Positions 1 to 10,942 of a stretch of 60,000 bases of DNA are shown here, piece after piece. The DNA comes from Mesostigma viride. Its lineage: Eukaryota > Streptophyta > Mesostigmatophyceae > Mesostigmatales > Mesostigmataceae. Positions within the stretch are counted from its first letter, which is position 1. Each line of letters starts with the position of its first letter. The notes under the pieces are model-generated. The model saw only the letters and a list, made by a program, of their open reading frames with translations. It was not told the origin of the DNA and did not search any database. Both the position numbers and the translations under genes were made by a program. The stretch lies in assembly GCA_009746045.1 (NCBI GenBank), contig RPFO01000296.1, positions 126,001 to 186,000 on the forward strand, written 5' to 3'.

Positions 1-62
1 ATGCCACGATGTTCATCTTCTATCGTTTGCCCTAAACCCCTAAACCCTTTTCCGTCCCCCAG

Positions 63-3000
63 CTGCCGGTCCTGCTCGCCCGCATGTTCCCCTTTGGCCG
101 CGGCCTGTGCCACGCCTACTGGGCGCCCAACTTCTGGGCGCTGTACAACCTTGCCGATAAAGCGCTCACGATAATGCTGCCGCGCCTAGGCTACCCGCTG
201 CCCGACGGTGCCGCGGGACGTGCCGCGCTCAACACGGGAGGGCTCGTCGGCAGCGGGGGCGGCCACGTGGTGCTCCCGCAGGTGTGGAGGGAGAAAAACC
301 GTTTTTCATTTCTTGGCGGGCGTTGAGAAGAAGTGGAGTAATTTTAATCTATACCGCCTGTTTAGCGGGGGTGGCCACGGGGTGCTTCCCCCGGTAACTG
401 GTGGACGGTGGCTTATCAGGCTTTGTTCTGTCATGTCTCAGATTAGCCATCGGCCAAGCCCCCACATGGTGCTTTTGCAAGTAGGCGATGCTTTCACCCC
501 CTGGGTGGGTCACACGCGGTAATTGTTAAGATACGCTGCTGGATGTTTCCTGTTGGTTGTTACTGCCTGCAAGGTTCAGCTGCCGGCTTTTCTGGGGCTC
601 ATTTCGTTTGTGCAGCTTGCTTTAACTTGTTTCTACTTTTTTTAGCAATAAATTTACACGGGCATCATCCATTCTTTTTTTCCAGCAATTCCTCGGTGCA
701 TTGCTGTTGCTGCCTCCCTGTTGTACATAGCTGTCTATTGCTGTCTGTCAGTGCGTGTATCTGTCTGGTGTTGAATACTGATGTCTACTTATTGATCTCT
801 ATTGGTCTCTGACTCTTTGTGGAGCTCCGCATCCATCCATGACCCACCGCCACCTCCATCTGCCACACGCAGGTGGTCCCTGGCGCCACCTTTGTCCTCG
901 TACTCGTGTCCCTCACCCCCGCGCTCTGGCGCCTGTGGCAGGGCAGCTGCCGCACTGAAGAAAAAGAGCCGGGCGACACCTGGGTGGCCCCTGGCCGGCG
1001 CCTGGTGCGGGCGGTGGCCTACTGCTACCTGGCGGGCTTTGTATTTGGGTGGCACGTGCACGAGAAGGCTTGCCTCATGTTCACGCTCCCATTTGCGCTG
1101 CTGGCGACGGGAGGGCGGCGGCCAGCATCGCTTCACCTGCTGCTCTCGACAGGTGAGGAGAGGCTGTACTTCCCACTTTGTTTTTGTTTGAAAGGATGCA
1201 GGCTCTTGAGGCTTTTAAAAAAAGAAACGAAATTCGCTGTGAGTAGAAGAGTTTAAGTGGACAGGCGAACGTTGATTTTATCACATCGGGTCAAACGTTG
1301 ATTTTATCGAGTTAATATCGATAAGTGATATTGCGCCAGTCTAAATACTTCAAAACCTTTTATGCTGACGATGACATAACAAAACCTTTTATGCTGAGGA
1401 TGACAGTAGGGGGTTGTTGTGTGGCGATATGTATCTCGGAAGTGAACCTACAGATGCTACGTATTGTCAACTACTTACATTATATAACTACTTATATCAC
1501 ATAACTACTTATATTTAGTACATATACTCATACAAGAACGGGGGCTTCGCCCCCGGGCCCCCGGTAGTAACCAATATTGTGCATCTCCGGCGTTTGTGGC
1601 CGGTCTCCGGCCGGACACGTTACCTACTCTACTACAACCGTCTATGGAACGTGTGCACATTTAGGGCCCACTGAACGCGAGCAAATATTCCAGTCCAAGC
1701 GACCAACTGGAGTGAAAATCTGTGAAAATCGTACGCTAGTTCCCGGCCAATCGAGAGATACTGGAGACATTTGCCCTTCCCCATCATGGCCGCGTAGCTG
1801 TCAGTTGTTATGCTGCGTACCACGCCCCTCGAGTAAGGAACCAATAAATATTCGGTTTGAAACTGACCAAGGGTTGTTATTCGGCGATACCCTCAGTGCT
1901 AGTCCCCAAGGTTAATTACTGGTCGAAACATCACTTTTGTTAATAACGATTACACGTTGGCACTTGGCTGTCTCATTCAGTTGTAACCCACACCCCTCGA
2001 GTAAGGAACCAATAAATGATCGGTTTGAAACTGACCACGGGTTTTTATTAGGCGATAGTCTACGTGATTGATGAGCCGAGTTCAGCCGTTAAGTTGAGTT
2101 GAGTTCAGCCGTGGGCATGATGGTGGGGTCACACAACTATACCGTACGAGCCGGCTGAGTTCAGCCGTGGGCATGATGGTGGGGTCACACAACTATACCG
2201 TACGAGCCGGCTGAGTTCAGCCGTGGGCATGATGGTGGGGTCACACAACTATGCCGTACGAGCCGGCTGAGTTCAGCCGTGGGCATGATGGTGGGGTCAC
2301 ACAACTATACCGTACGAGCCGGCTGAGTTCAGCCGTGGGCATGATGGTGGGGTCACACAACTATACCGTACGAGCCCGCTGAGTTCAGCCGTGGGCAGGA
2401 TGGTGGGGTCACACAACTATACCGTACGAGCCCGCTGAGTTCAGCCGTGGGCAGGATGGTGGGGTCACACAACTATACCGTACGAGCCGGCTGTAGTACA
2501 ACAACGGGTCGCTGCGTACCTGTCGAGTAAGGGACCAATAAATGATCGGTTTGAAACTGACCACGGGTTCTTATTCGGCGATACTCTGCGTGTTTTTCCC
2601 CAAGACTTGACGACTCATGTGTCGCTGTGAACACTTGCACAGTGAACAAAACGAGTTCATCGTGCAATGTTCAGAGACATTGTTACGGCAAGTAGCAAGC
2701 TGTAGTAACGCCGTAAATGTAGTTCTTACGTTTCAATGACCTCTGCTATTCCGAAACAGTCCGTGTTTACGACTGTAGCATAGATGATCGACCTGGACTT
2801 GAGCATTTCGGCATTAGAACCTGTTTTGCCAAGTCCAGGTCGATCATCTATGCTACACGTTGGCACTTGGCTGTCTCTTTCAGTGCCAACGTGTAGCATA
2901 GATGATCGACCGGGACTTGAGCATTTCGGCATTAGAACCTGTTTTGCCAAGTCCAGGTCGATCATCTATGCTACACGTTGGCACTTGGCTGTCTCTTTCA

Positions 3001-6000
3001 ATTGTAACCCACACCCCTCGAGTAAGGAACCAATAAATGATAGGTTTGAAACTGACCACGGGTTTGTATTAGGCGATAGTCTACGTGTTTGATCCCAAGG
3101 TTGATTACTGGTCGAAACGTCACTTTTGTTAAAAACGACTGCACGTTGGCACTTGGCTGTCTCATTCAGTTATAGCCTTACATATTAATAAATGTTAGTC
3201 GCGTGCACGACAGTGCCCGTGGAGTCGTGGACGAGCAATTGCGGCGGTAGCTACCATCCGCTTCTTCATTTCAGGTAAAAAGGAGGCGCTGGCCCTAAAA
3301 CGCTCTTTTGGGCGTTTAGGATGTAGGCACACTTCTTATGTCGGTAAACTTTTGGGAGTCTAGCTATGCCATCATGGCGGCCTTGCATCATGGCAGTCTT
3401 GCATCATAGTGAACAACATCGTTGCAACGTTGATGAATGTATGATCATGATTGCGGCATTGTGGAGTACACGACTTTGCTGCAACGTTGTCATGCCCAAC
3501 TGGTTGAGCATGATATCGTGATACAACCAGCGATGCTGTCTCAAAAATCGTAGTTCGAAATTTGGGTTTATGAGGCTGAGCGGTTCTTGTGATACTGACA
3601 ACGAGATGATTGCAGCGCTGAGGACTTTACGCTCGCGACTCGTGTTGATGACATAGAGCCTGAATTAAACTTGAAGTTTGACGTGCATGCTTTGATTACA
3701 TCGCTTGAATATTTAATTCCAGCTATTTGTTTAAGTTACCTGGGTTTTTATTTGTTGCATGGTCAACCACACAATTGCCACGTGTAGTTAGAGTGTAATA
3801 TTTCTAATATTCCTTGTACACTATATGATATGGCAATGGTCCTGGCATGCATAATTGCAATTTGGCATTGTGAGTGTTTTTCAATTTGCAAAATTAAGTT
3901 TTTTTTAAACTGACCTAGCATAAGTGTAAACCAAATAGGTATAGTTTTACCATGGGCGTTGTAGTTTGTCATAGCGAGGGAACCTTATTTTGCAACTGTT
4001 GCTTTGTGTTTGAATGGATCTTCAGATGGACCCAAACAACAATACTGGTGCCCCTATGGCCAAGCGACTGAAAGGCATCACGTTGCCGACACACCAGGTC
4101 ATTGGGTGCATTAAGCACGTTGGAGTGTACACTCCACGCACGGGAACTTTGAAAGCATACAACGTGCTGTTAGTTGACAAAAGTGGAAAAGACCACGTCG
4201 TTATTGCGTCGGTCGACGAAACCAAGAAGGAGGAGGGGTTCAACGTGAACGAGACCACATTTCCACTGGGCCGCATCATGGCGTTGCGGACTACCATGAC
4301 GCAGCAAGCTGATTGTTGCATCACGGATATGTGTTCAAAATTTAACATGCATGATAACTGAAAGTTTTTGTGATCAAACTTGATATATGCACGTTAGAAG
4401 CTCGATGGCACTTTAAGTAGTATGTACAAAATAATAATAACTTGCTTTATTCGCATACAAGTCTAATAAAACCAAAGTTGTGTACATGGTGTCAGGTATG
4501 ACACGTACACGCATGCATATAAAGCAGGGTCTTACTATGTTGTTCTGGCCACGTGCAGACTACCTACTTCAGCACGACCACGACGTACATCAGACTCTGC
4601 AACAGATCCAGGGCCGCCGCAATCCGTGCTTATATCAAGTTTGATCACAAAAACTTTCAGTTATCATGCATGTTAAAATTTGAACACATACCCGTCCGTG
4701 TTGCACCAATCAGCTTGCTGCGTCATGGTAGTCCGCAACGCCATGATGCGGCCCAGTGGAAATGTGGTCTCGTTCACGTTGAACCCCTCCTCCTTCTTGG
4801 CTTCGTTGACCGACGCAATAACGACGTGGTCTTTTCCACTTTTGTCAACTAACAGCACGTTGTATGCTTTCAAAGTTCCCGTGCGTGGAGTGTACACTCC
4901 AACGTGCTTAACCCCTAAATGGGCGGAAATGCTGCCGATAAATCGGCAGTAACTCACCTATTTTGTAAACCAGCCCCTGTACAACCTAGCAATATCCAAT
5001 GGCTGTCCATGGGGGGCAAGCATGTCCATGAGTTGCCCTAAGCCATGATATATCACAACCTCACATATATTCATCGTAGGCCATGTATAACTGCCGTCAA
5101 AGTCAGGGGGGTCAAGACGAGCGTTTTCATTTTTGGTAGAATGTGCATTTTGAATTATGTTGTAAGAGCTAGGCACCTACCACTTCAGGGATGATAAACA
5201 ATTAGTTGCTGAACAGTTTGAGCCATTGGGGTCATCATTTGGGTGGGTATACCAGCAGTTACACCCAGTACAGCCCATAGGGGTACCGTTGGTAAAAAGC
5301 AACCAAGGGGGTAGGAGTGGGCATACTACCTACTAATACCTACTAATATGGCCCCCAACCATGCCAAACAATACATTTCCCTTCCACAATGATGGGGAAA
5401 CATAACTGCATCATCACACTGCCCTTACATGGCACCTATGTGCAGGTGCCACCTTGTCCATGCACGTAGGTAACGTGGTACGGATACCCTACGCAAGGCA
5501 TGCATTCTAGGAGGCAGCCACCAACAAACTAGTGATTTTAAGCCTATTTCAGCCTGCCCTAGCAAGGATAAACTAGGCCTAAGCTGCTATAGCTTTCCAG
5601 GTGATGGCCAGCACACCTGGTGGCACATGCTGACAATGGGAAGCTTCTACTCACCGGTTACATGCTTGATGATGCCACAGAGACCAGCCAACTGCCTCAC
5701 ACTCATGCAATATGTGTGTGGGAAATGTATAACAAACATATATGGAGGTATTCAAACCCATACAGCCTCTAAAACTTATCACCATCACCCTGTGGCAGGT
5801 CAACTGACTGAGGGAAGCATCTAAGAAGGGTGTTTTAGAAAGGGGCCAGGCCAGGGTCAAGAAAGAGCATGAATAATGCAAAAAGAATGTGCTACACAAG
5901 CTAGAACGTATATATAAACGTCAAACATCGATAGGAAAACGATGCTTAAGCTTTACCAGGCATGGATGGCGTTACCTTGGCCCAGGCGGTGGCCGCAAAA

Positions 6001-9000
6001 TGGCGCATTTCGGCACACCAAAGTTGTGCAGCATGGTCGCTGGATTCGGCGATTTCTGGCCACCCTTGCACGTTTACGACTAATATGTATCATAAAAAGT
6101 ACAAAGAAACCGATATATCCTTTAAAATACGCCGGAAAGGTATTGCTGTCAACGTTTCTATCGTCCGGCCTGATCGCAGTTTTTTCCAGCAAGAACGCTG
6201 CCGACACCTATCAAATGGCATTCCCGCGAACCAAAAATTGGCCTGTATGATCTTTAGGACGTATAAAATCAATACCCTAAGTTTGGCCAGAAAATTCGAA
6301 CGCAAACGTAAATGCCATGCGTGGGCGCAAGCCGCCATGGCCAGGTCGTCGTTTTCCGGAATGCACGTTGTACGTGAAAAAGTACCCTGACCCCTTGTAC
6401 TTTGACGGTCTGGAACACCTGTTAAACTTGGTCAAAATATAGCAAACCCTAGTATCATGTTCTGGAGAAACTTATAAACTTTCATTCTTCTCAGCTAAAC
6501 GTTTCCTAATTCCCAATAGTATTCTCGCAAACTGGTCCCCCGAGTAGGTGCCGACAAATCGGCTGTAAGTCACTTTTTGGCGGAAAATCGGCAGCAAGAC
6601 CATTTAGGGGTTAATGCACCCAGTGACCTGGTGTGTCGGCAACGTGATGCCTTTCGGTCGCTTGGCCATAGGGGCACCAGTATTGTTGTTTGGGTCCATC
6701 TGAAGATCCATTCAAACACAAAGCAACAGTTGCAAAATAAGGTTCCCTCGCTATGACAAACTACAACGCCCATGTTATAACTATGCCTATTTGGTTTACA
6801 CTTATGCTAGGTCAGTTAAATAAAAAACTTAAGGTTCCCTCGCTATGACAAACTACAACGCCCATGGTAAAACTATGCCTATTTGGTTTACACTTATGCT
6901 AGGTCAGTTAAAAAATAAAACAACTTAATTTTGCAAATTGAAAAACACTCACAATGACAAATTGCAATCATGCATGCCGGGGCCATTGCCATATCATTTA
7001 GTGTATAACGAATATTAGAAATATTACACTCTAACTACACCTGGCAATTGTGTGGTTGACCAATCAACAAATAAAAACCCAGGTAACTTAAACAAATAGT
7101 TGGAATTAAAGATTCAAGCGATGTAATCAAAGCATGCACGTCAAACTTCAAGTTAAATTTAGGCTCTATGTCATCAACACGAGTCGCGAGCGTAAAGTAC
7201 ATTAGATAGAGATAAAGTACATTAGAAGCTTGATTGCACTTTAAGTAGTATGTACAAAATAATAATAACTTGCTTTATTCGCATACAAGTCTAATAAAAC
7301 CAAAGTTGTGTACATGGTGTCAGGTATGACACGTACACGCATGCATATAAAGCAGGGTCTTACTATGTTGTTCTGGCCACGTGCAGACTACCTACTTCAG
7401 CACGACCACGACGTACATCAGACTCTGCAACAGATCCACGGCCGCCGCAATCCGTGCTCAGACCAGCACGTGGCCGCTAGCCATAAACCAACCTACGATG
7501 ATCATCGTAGGTTGGTACGTGGCTAGCGGCCACGTGCAGACTACCTACTTCAGCACGACCACAACGTACATCATACTCTGCAACAGATCCACGGCCGCCG
7601 CAATCCGTGCTCAGACCAGCACGTGGCCGCTAGCCATGTACCTACCTACGGGTAAAAAACACGTGCTGTTCCGACCAGTAATAAACCTTGGGGACAAACA
7701 CGCAGAGTATCGCCGAATAACAATACGAGGGGCGTGGGTTACAACTGAATGAGACAGCCAATAACCGGGGGAGTACCCCACCACGTTTCTCACGCACATA
7801 CCGCTTGAATCGGTCGCAACGCCGCAATTCTGTGGTCAATAGGCCACGCTACTCGAATACGGAAGAGTTTGCTCGACACTTTTGGCAAGAGTTTGGGCAA
7901 ACAACTTTCTGCACGCCATCCAAAATTGCAAGGTTTGCTGTCTGACAAAAGTTTGGCCGCACTGGTGGCACAAATGGGCCAAACTTTGGCGCGCAACCAG
8001 TGGACGCAACCAAGCCAACGGCACGCATGTAACGGAACCCCTACGGTCGACCCCCCAATCGCGGTCGCCGCGGAACGCTACTCGCACGCGGCAACAGTTT
8101 GCGTAAGGGTTTGCGCAAACTTTTCGCTGTCTAAAATCGTAGTATATAGGGCAACTGCTTCTTGAAAATATAATATATATAAGCATGGTCTAGGTATCCA
8201 TCTGAACGTTAGCCGGCCATCATCTTAACGTACATGGCTACACATTGCCTCCATTCATTTCCATCTCCATTCATTTCATCATCCTGAACGATTTGACAAA
8301 CGCGGATAAGATAACAGCAGGCTCGAGCTACCATGGTCCGGTTTCTTCCAGATTTCTGCCCTGTGCTGGTTGTTTCATTGATATATAAGCATGGCCAGCG
8401 GGTAACACTCGCCTATGCATGGTTGTCTCCTTGATATTTAAGCATGGCCAGCGGGTAACACTCGCCTATGCATGTTTGTCTCCTTGATATATAAGCATGG
8501 CCAGCGGGTAACACTCGCCTATGCATGGTTGTCTCCTTGATATATAAGCATGGCCAGCGGGTAACACTCGCCTATGCATGGTTGTCTCCTTGATATATAA
8601 GCATGGCCAGCGGGTAACACTCGCCTATGCATGGTTGTCTCCTTGATATATAAGCATGGCCAGCGGGTAACACTCGCCTATGCATGGTTGTCTCATTGAT
8701 ATATAAGCATGGCCAGCGGGTGTCACTCGCCTATGCATGGGAAGGTGGGCTACGGCACCCATTTGTGTTCACAGGCTGGCATGGAGAGCAGGTGAGTGCG
8801 AGGCAACCAGTGCTTGTCGTAATTGCAGCCCCACATTTGATCACACGATTGCTGAGCCCTGTCCACTGCCCATGGATGAAATGAAAATTTCTGCTTGTCA
8901 TGTTTTTTGCGTATCCCTGCCGGCCTGCTTTCTGCCTCCCAGTCACCCACCTGGCGCTCTTCCCCCTCCTCTTCGAGCCCCGCGAATGGCCCATCAAAGT

Positions 9001-9295
9001 AATGCTGGCGACGCTGTACGCGCTGGCCTCCCATGCCGCCCTCCGCCACACGCTCTCCGCCCAAGGGAAGGCCGCAAGGACCCATCCGCTGCTTCCCACA
9101 TGGCAGCGGCTGTACTTGCTGGGGCTTGGCGCCGTTCACATTTATGCTAGCTTTCTCCACGGGCGCGGCCCCTTTGCGGCGGCCACCAAGGGGCTGCCGT
9201 TCCTTCCTCTCATGCTGGTGTCGTGTGCCAGCGCGCCCGCGGTGGTTTACGCCTTCCTGTCAGAGGCGGTGGACATTGCGCGCCACGGGTTGTAG
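63..9295 (+). CDS. ALG8: ALG8-like dolichyl-P-Glc glucosyltransferase, last three exons (5' part outside window)
   Basis: Exons 63-291, 873-1152 and 8943-9295 (stop TAG 9293-9295) join in phase 0 and phase 1 and give one C-terminal ALG8 protein. The enzyme adds the second glucose to the lipid-linked N-glycan precursor in the ER membrane (family knowledge). Diagnostic stretches are [17 protein letters not shown] in exon 1, FGWHVHEK in exon 2, and the join [18 protein letters not shown] across the 7.8 kb second intron. Acceptors are tccccc-ag, cacacgc-ag and gcctccc-ag; donors are gtgtgg and gtgagg. Several hydrophobic segments fit the multi-pass GT57 family. ALG6 is the nearest alternative, but the GWHVHEKA context and C-terminus match ALG8 better. 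The upstream exons, including the catalytic N-terminal loop, are not in the window. Intron 1 (292-872) is 581 bp; intron 2 (1153-8942) carries nested mobile DNA. Confidence 0.95.
373..482 (+). repeat. Two decayed copies of the ALG8 exon-1 donor edge
   Basis: The exon 1 end (261-291, GGCCACGTGGTGCTCCCGCAG then gt) is echoed at 373-393 (GGCCACGGGGTGCTTCCCCCG then gt) and at 458-480 (CCCCCACATGGTGCTTTTGCAA then gt). Each echo is followed by GT at the same position, so it keeps a cryptic donor. The rest of intron 1 shows no other feature. Confidence 0.65.
2103..2494 (+). repeat. 56-bp minisatellite, seven copies
   Basis: Units begin at 2103, 2159, 2215, 2271, 2327, 2383 and 2439 with GTTCAGCCGTGGGCATGATG and end in CGTACGAGCCGGCTGA. 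They differ by single bases (gatg/gagg, ccgg/cccg). The flank (acaacgggtcgctgcgtacc) resembles the 85-bp unit at 20005-20510, so the two satellites may share a source. Confidence 0.9.
2777..2985. repeat. Two nested inverted repeats around ATAGATGATCGACC
   Basis: TAGCATAGATGATCGACC and its reverse complement GGTCGATCATCTATGCTA alternate along this stretch. They form two hairpin-capable units whose loops carry the same sequence (ttgagcatttcggcattag). The second unit differs by one base (cgggactt for ctggactt). The stretch ends in the CACGTTGGCACTTGGCTGTC sequence also seen near 1952 and 3143. Confidence 0.75.
3620..4640 (+). mobile_element. Copy 1 of a mobile unit carrying a 115-codon ORF
   Basis: Bases 3630-4370 match, in reverse, the stretch 7190 down to 4673. 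The downstream part (about 4390-4640) matches 7225-7470 in the direct orientation. The unit therefore holds an A/T-rich leader, the ORF at 4014-4361 and a 3' block with TTGCTTTATTCGCATACAAG. Unit ends and target duplication cannot be fixed from this window. It lies inside ALG8 intron 2. Confidence 0.7.
4014..4361 (+). CDS. Uncharacterised 115-residue protein of a mobile unit
   Basis: The frame opens at ATG 4014 ([18 protein letters not shown]) and runs to TGA. An almost identical protein is encoded on the other strand in copy 2, where an insertion splits it after HQVTGCI. Differences between copies are few in the centre (I/T, D/N, T/A), while the C-termini diverge. The central part, with [18 protein letters not shown] and [11 protein letters not shown], looks like alternating beta strands, so a small OB-fold-like nucleic-acid binder is conceivable, but this is a guess. 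I recognise no family. It is probably a gene of the mobile unit, not of the host. Confidence 0.55.
   Translation: MDLQMDPNNNTGAPMAKRLKGITLPTHQVIGCIKHVGVYTPRTGTLKAYNVLLVDKSGKDHVVIASVDETKKEEGFNVNETTFPLGRIMALRTTMTQQADCCITDMCSKFNMHDN
4673..7200 (-). mobile_element. Inverted copy 2 of the 115-codon unit, split by a TTAA element
   Basis: Reading down from 7200, the leader and first ORF half (to 6615) match copy 1. The second half resumes at 4907 and runs to 4673. Between them lies the insert 4912-6610. A tandem duplication of about 90 bp occurs in the leader (6774-6930), marked by the repeated AAGGTTCCCTCGCTATGACA. Copies 1 and 2 are arranged head to head within ALG8 intron 2. Confidence 0.8.
4912..6610. 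mobile_element. TTAA-targeting (piggyBac-type) non-autonomous transposon
   Basis: The insert is bounded by TTAA at 4908-4911 and 6611-6614 and by perfect 11-bp inverted ends CCCCTAAATGG. Subterminal GCTGCCGAT motifs occur in mirrored positions. The intact copy of the host ORF reads gtgcaTTAAgcacg at this site, so one TTAA was duplicated exactly. TTAA duplication is the known signature of piggyBac-type transposases. The 1,699 bp interior has no frame resembling a transposase; the longest open frame (5962-6390 +) is unrecognised. It is therefore likely mobilised in trans. Confidence 0.88.
7225..7650 (+). repeat. Second and third copies of the unit's 3' block with a 72-bp palindrome
   Basis: 7225-7470 repeats 4390-4640 almost exactly, and 7534-7640 repeats its last 100 bp again. 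Between them lies a palindrome at 7466-7537 with 36-bp arms (three mismatches) centred on GATGATCATC. The same arm sequence, GCACGTGGCCGCTAGCCA, reappears once at 7619-7636 without its partner. Confidence 0.85.
7668..8240 (-). other. Reverse copy of the 1.8-kb repeat, then unassigned DNA
   Basis: 7668-7745 is the reverse complement of the dispersed repeat at 1822-3115. From 7750 to 8240 I see no coding exon. The stretch is marked only by scattered TTTGG/CAAAC words and an A/T-rich end (8160-8185). Confidence 0.5.
8240..8381 (-). mobile_element. Reverse copy of the CAAGGAGACAACC element
   Basis: On the - strand this reads like the 5' part of the elements at 9567, 31748 and 43990 (gacaaccagc..., ccatggtagctcgagcctg, cgttatcttatccgcg). 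It is more diverged than those. Its conserved end abuts the 53-bp minisatellite, whose units carry the same end word GGTTGTCTCCTTGAT. Confidence 0.65.
8368..8740 (+). repeat. 53-bp minisatellite, seven copies
   Basis: The word GCATGGCCAGCGGGTAACAC starts at 8389, 8442, 8495, 8548, 8601, 8654 and 8707. Each unit ends in GGTTGTCTCCTTGATATATA. The end word is the terminus of the adjacent mobile element, so the satellite probably grew from an element-target junction. Confidence 0.9.
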
Positions 9296-9560
9296 TGCGG
9301 CTTGATGGATGCATGCACCGGGGTAACTTGTGTGGCTAGTTTATACCTGTTTAAGCTCAAACACATGGGGCTGCAATGAAAAGAGGGCTCAATGCATCAC
9401 AGCACTTCATTGGGTACTGCACCTGGAAACCAAGACTTGGATTTTTATCTCTAGTAGGCCCCACATTGTCATGGACAGTCCTTAGAGCCCTTAAACTTGG
9501 GAAAGGATGCGGGGCTGTTGGATCTGGACACGGCATATCGCAGTTTCCTACATGGCATGT
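9296..9560 (+). other. 3' flank of ALG8
   Basis: This stretch follows the ALG8 stop. No clear polyadenylation signal or coding exon is evident before the mobile copy at 9567. Confidence 0.4.
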
Positions 9561-9566
9561 ATGTCA

Positions 9567-10085
9567 AGGAGACAACCAGCGCAAGCCAGAAATCGGGAGA
9601 ATCCGGACCCTGGTAGCTCAAGCCTGCCGTTATCTTGTCCGAGTTGTCGAGTCGTTCAGGATGATGAATATGAATGGAGATGGAAATGTGTAGCCTTGTT
9701 CATTGAAATTATGGCTGGCTTACGTGAAGAGCGACTAGATGACTGCCTAGGCGGTGGGGCCAGAAACAGCTTCCTTGATCAGGGCGTTTGTTTCGAGCCT
9801 AATTGGCCGGGAGTGTCCAGTGGCGAGCACCATTGCTGCGATCGCTCTCCCACCATTTACATGGAAATACCCGCCCAGTGCCCTCGAAGAGGGTGGTGTC
9901 ATTCATGTATCAAGGAGCTATTAATCGATTATATAATTAATGGAAAACCACTGAAAAGGTCTAGCTAGTCAGTCATTACGTTAGCCATGCCATGTTTCCA
10001 ACCGTCCGAGAACTTCACACGGTGCAAAGGCAAAAATTTGGAGGACATCACTTTAAAATGTGCTGTGTGAACCAAAACCCCATAA
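9567..10085 (+). mobile_element. Long copy of the CAAGGAGACAACC element with a Cys-rich ORF start
   Basis: It starts with CAAGGAGACAACCAGCGCA and continues about 420 bp in line with copies at 31748, 43990 and 55075. It then gives a frame beginning MPCFQTSENFTRCKGK (9989 onward), matched by 44347 onward. The ORF is cut short by a stop. The first 20-35 bp are shared by every copy in the window, the distal end is not. Confidence 0.75.
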
Positions 10086-10484
10086 TAATAATAGTTTTTA
10101 AAAATAGTGATAGTAAGAATAAGAATAAGCACGTGACTGCGTCACGTGGGTGCCAATACAGAGTAAAGGAACCTTCAACCCTATATACACAACGAGAAGG
10201 AGGGAGGGCGCCCTATTCTCACTCCTCCCGCTTCTCTCACTGCATGCCGCAAGTGGGCAGGCCATGTGCAGAGCGCTCTCTCCACAGCATGGTGCGCCGG
10301 GGCGCAACACTGTGGGTGCAATGCAACGATGCAATACCATGGCCCGTAGGCTGACACATAGCTTCTGCCACAAAACGTGAGATGGGCTCAAGACGTCGGC
10401 TAAGGCGCAAGCCGATGGCCACATGGTGCCAGAGCTACTTGAAGGTACTATAACGATGTGCGCTAATATCATTCATGCAAGTGT

Positions 10485-10720
10485 TGTAATGCCGTGAATT
10501 GAATTGAATTGAATTGTAACATAACTCCGTTGGTCCGAGTATATGTAGCACATAGCCCAGAGAAGGGGCATATGGCCTATCATACATTCTAAGCTACTTC
10601 CTGCAAGGGTGGGAATGTAAACAACACGTGCTCTAGGTGCACTAGGGCACCTGCACCACCCAGAGTTTCAGGCAACACCCAGCTAAGGGGAGCCTGTCAT
10701 AGGTGGGGAAGATCAGCACA
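10485..10720 (-). mobile_element. LINE-type 3' end with (GAATT)n tail
   Basis: A short GAATT array (10493-10512) is followed by ACATAACTCCGTTGG and by ACTTCCTGCAAGGGTGGGA, which also occur at 45210-45345 and, diverged, at 23770-23860. In the - strand sense the hairpin would lie just before the A/T tail. Between 10085 and 10485 I see no feature beyond unassigned open frames. Confidence 0.65.
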
Positions 10721-10942
10721 GCTAATATACGAGAGCTAGGGCATGGCTTCTCAGCAGGGAGTGTCCCCCTGCATGGGCACTGCATAATTAAATAAAGCTA
10801 GGCATCATCTGGAGGGTGGCTTATCATAGGCACACATGTACATGGCTAAAAAGGCTAGGCCTCAGCTGGTATAGTGCCTGTAGTAGGCGGGCATGTACAA
10901 GGCCACTGTCTAACTATTCTACACTACTGCTGCTGTATTCCC

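Larger units (their letters stand above)
1822..3115 (+). repeat. Dispersed repeat with CCTCGAGTAAGGAACCAATA core, four + copies
   Basis: Copies of about 80-105 bp start near 1822, 1992, 2519 and 3012. They share the core CCTCGAGTAAGGAACCAATA and then a stretch with GGTTTGAAACTGACCACGGG and GGCGAT. A reverse copy lies at 7668-7745. Some copies continue into TTACTGGTCGAAAC. No coding frame is conserved. It is probably a fragment of the mobile unit that fills ALG8 intron 2. Confidence 0.7.

Noticed and set aside
31-50. Short CCCTAAACCCCTAAACCC near the window start as a telomere relic
   Set aside because: Only two and a half imperfect units; it serves as the polypyrimidine part of the ALG8 acceptor region and may be chance.
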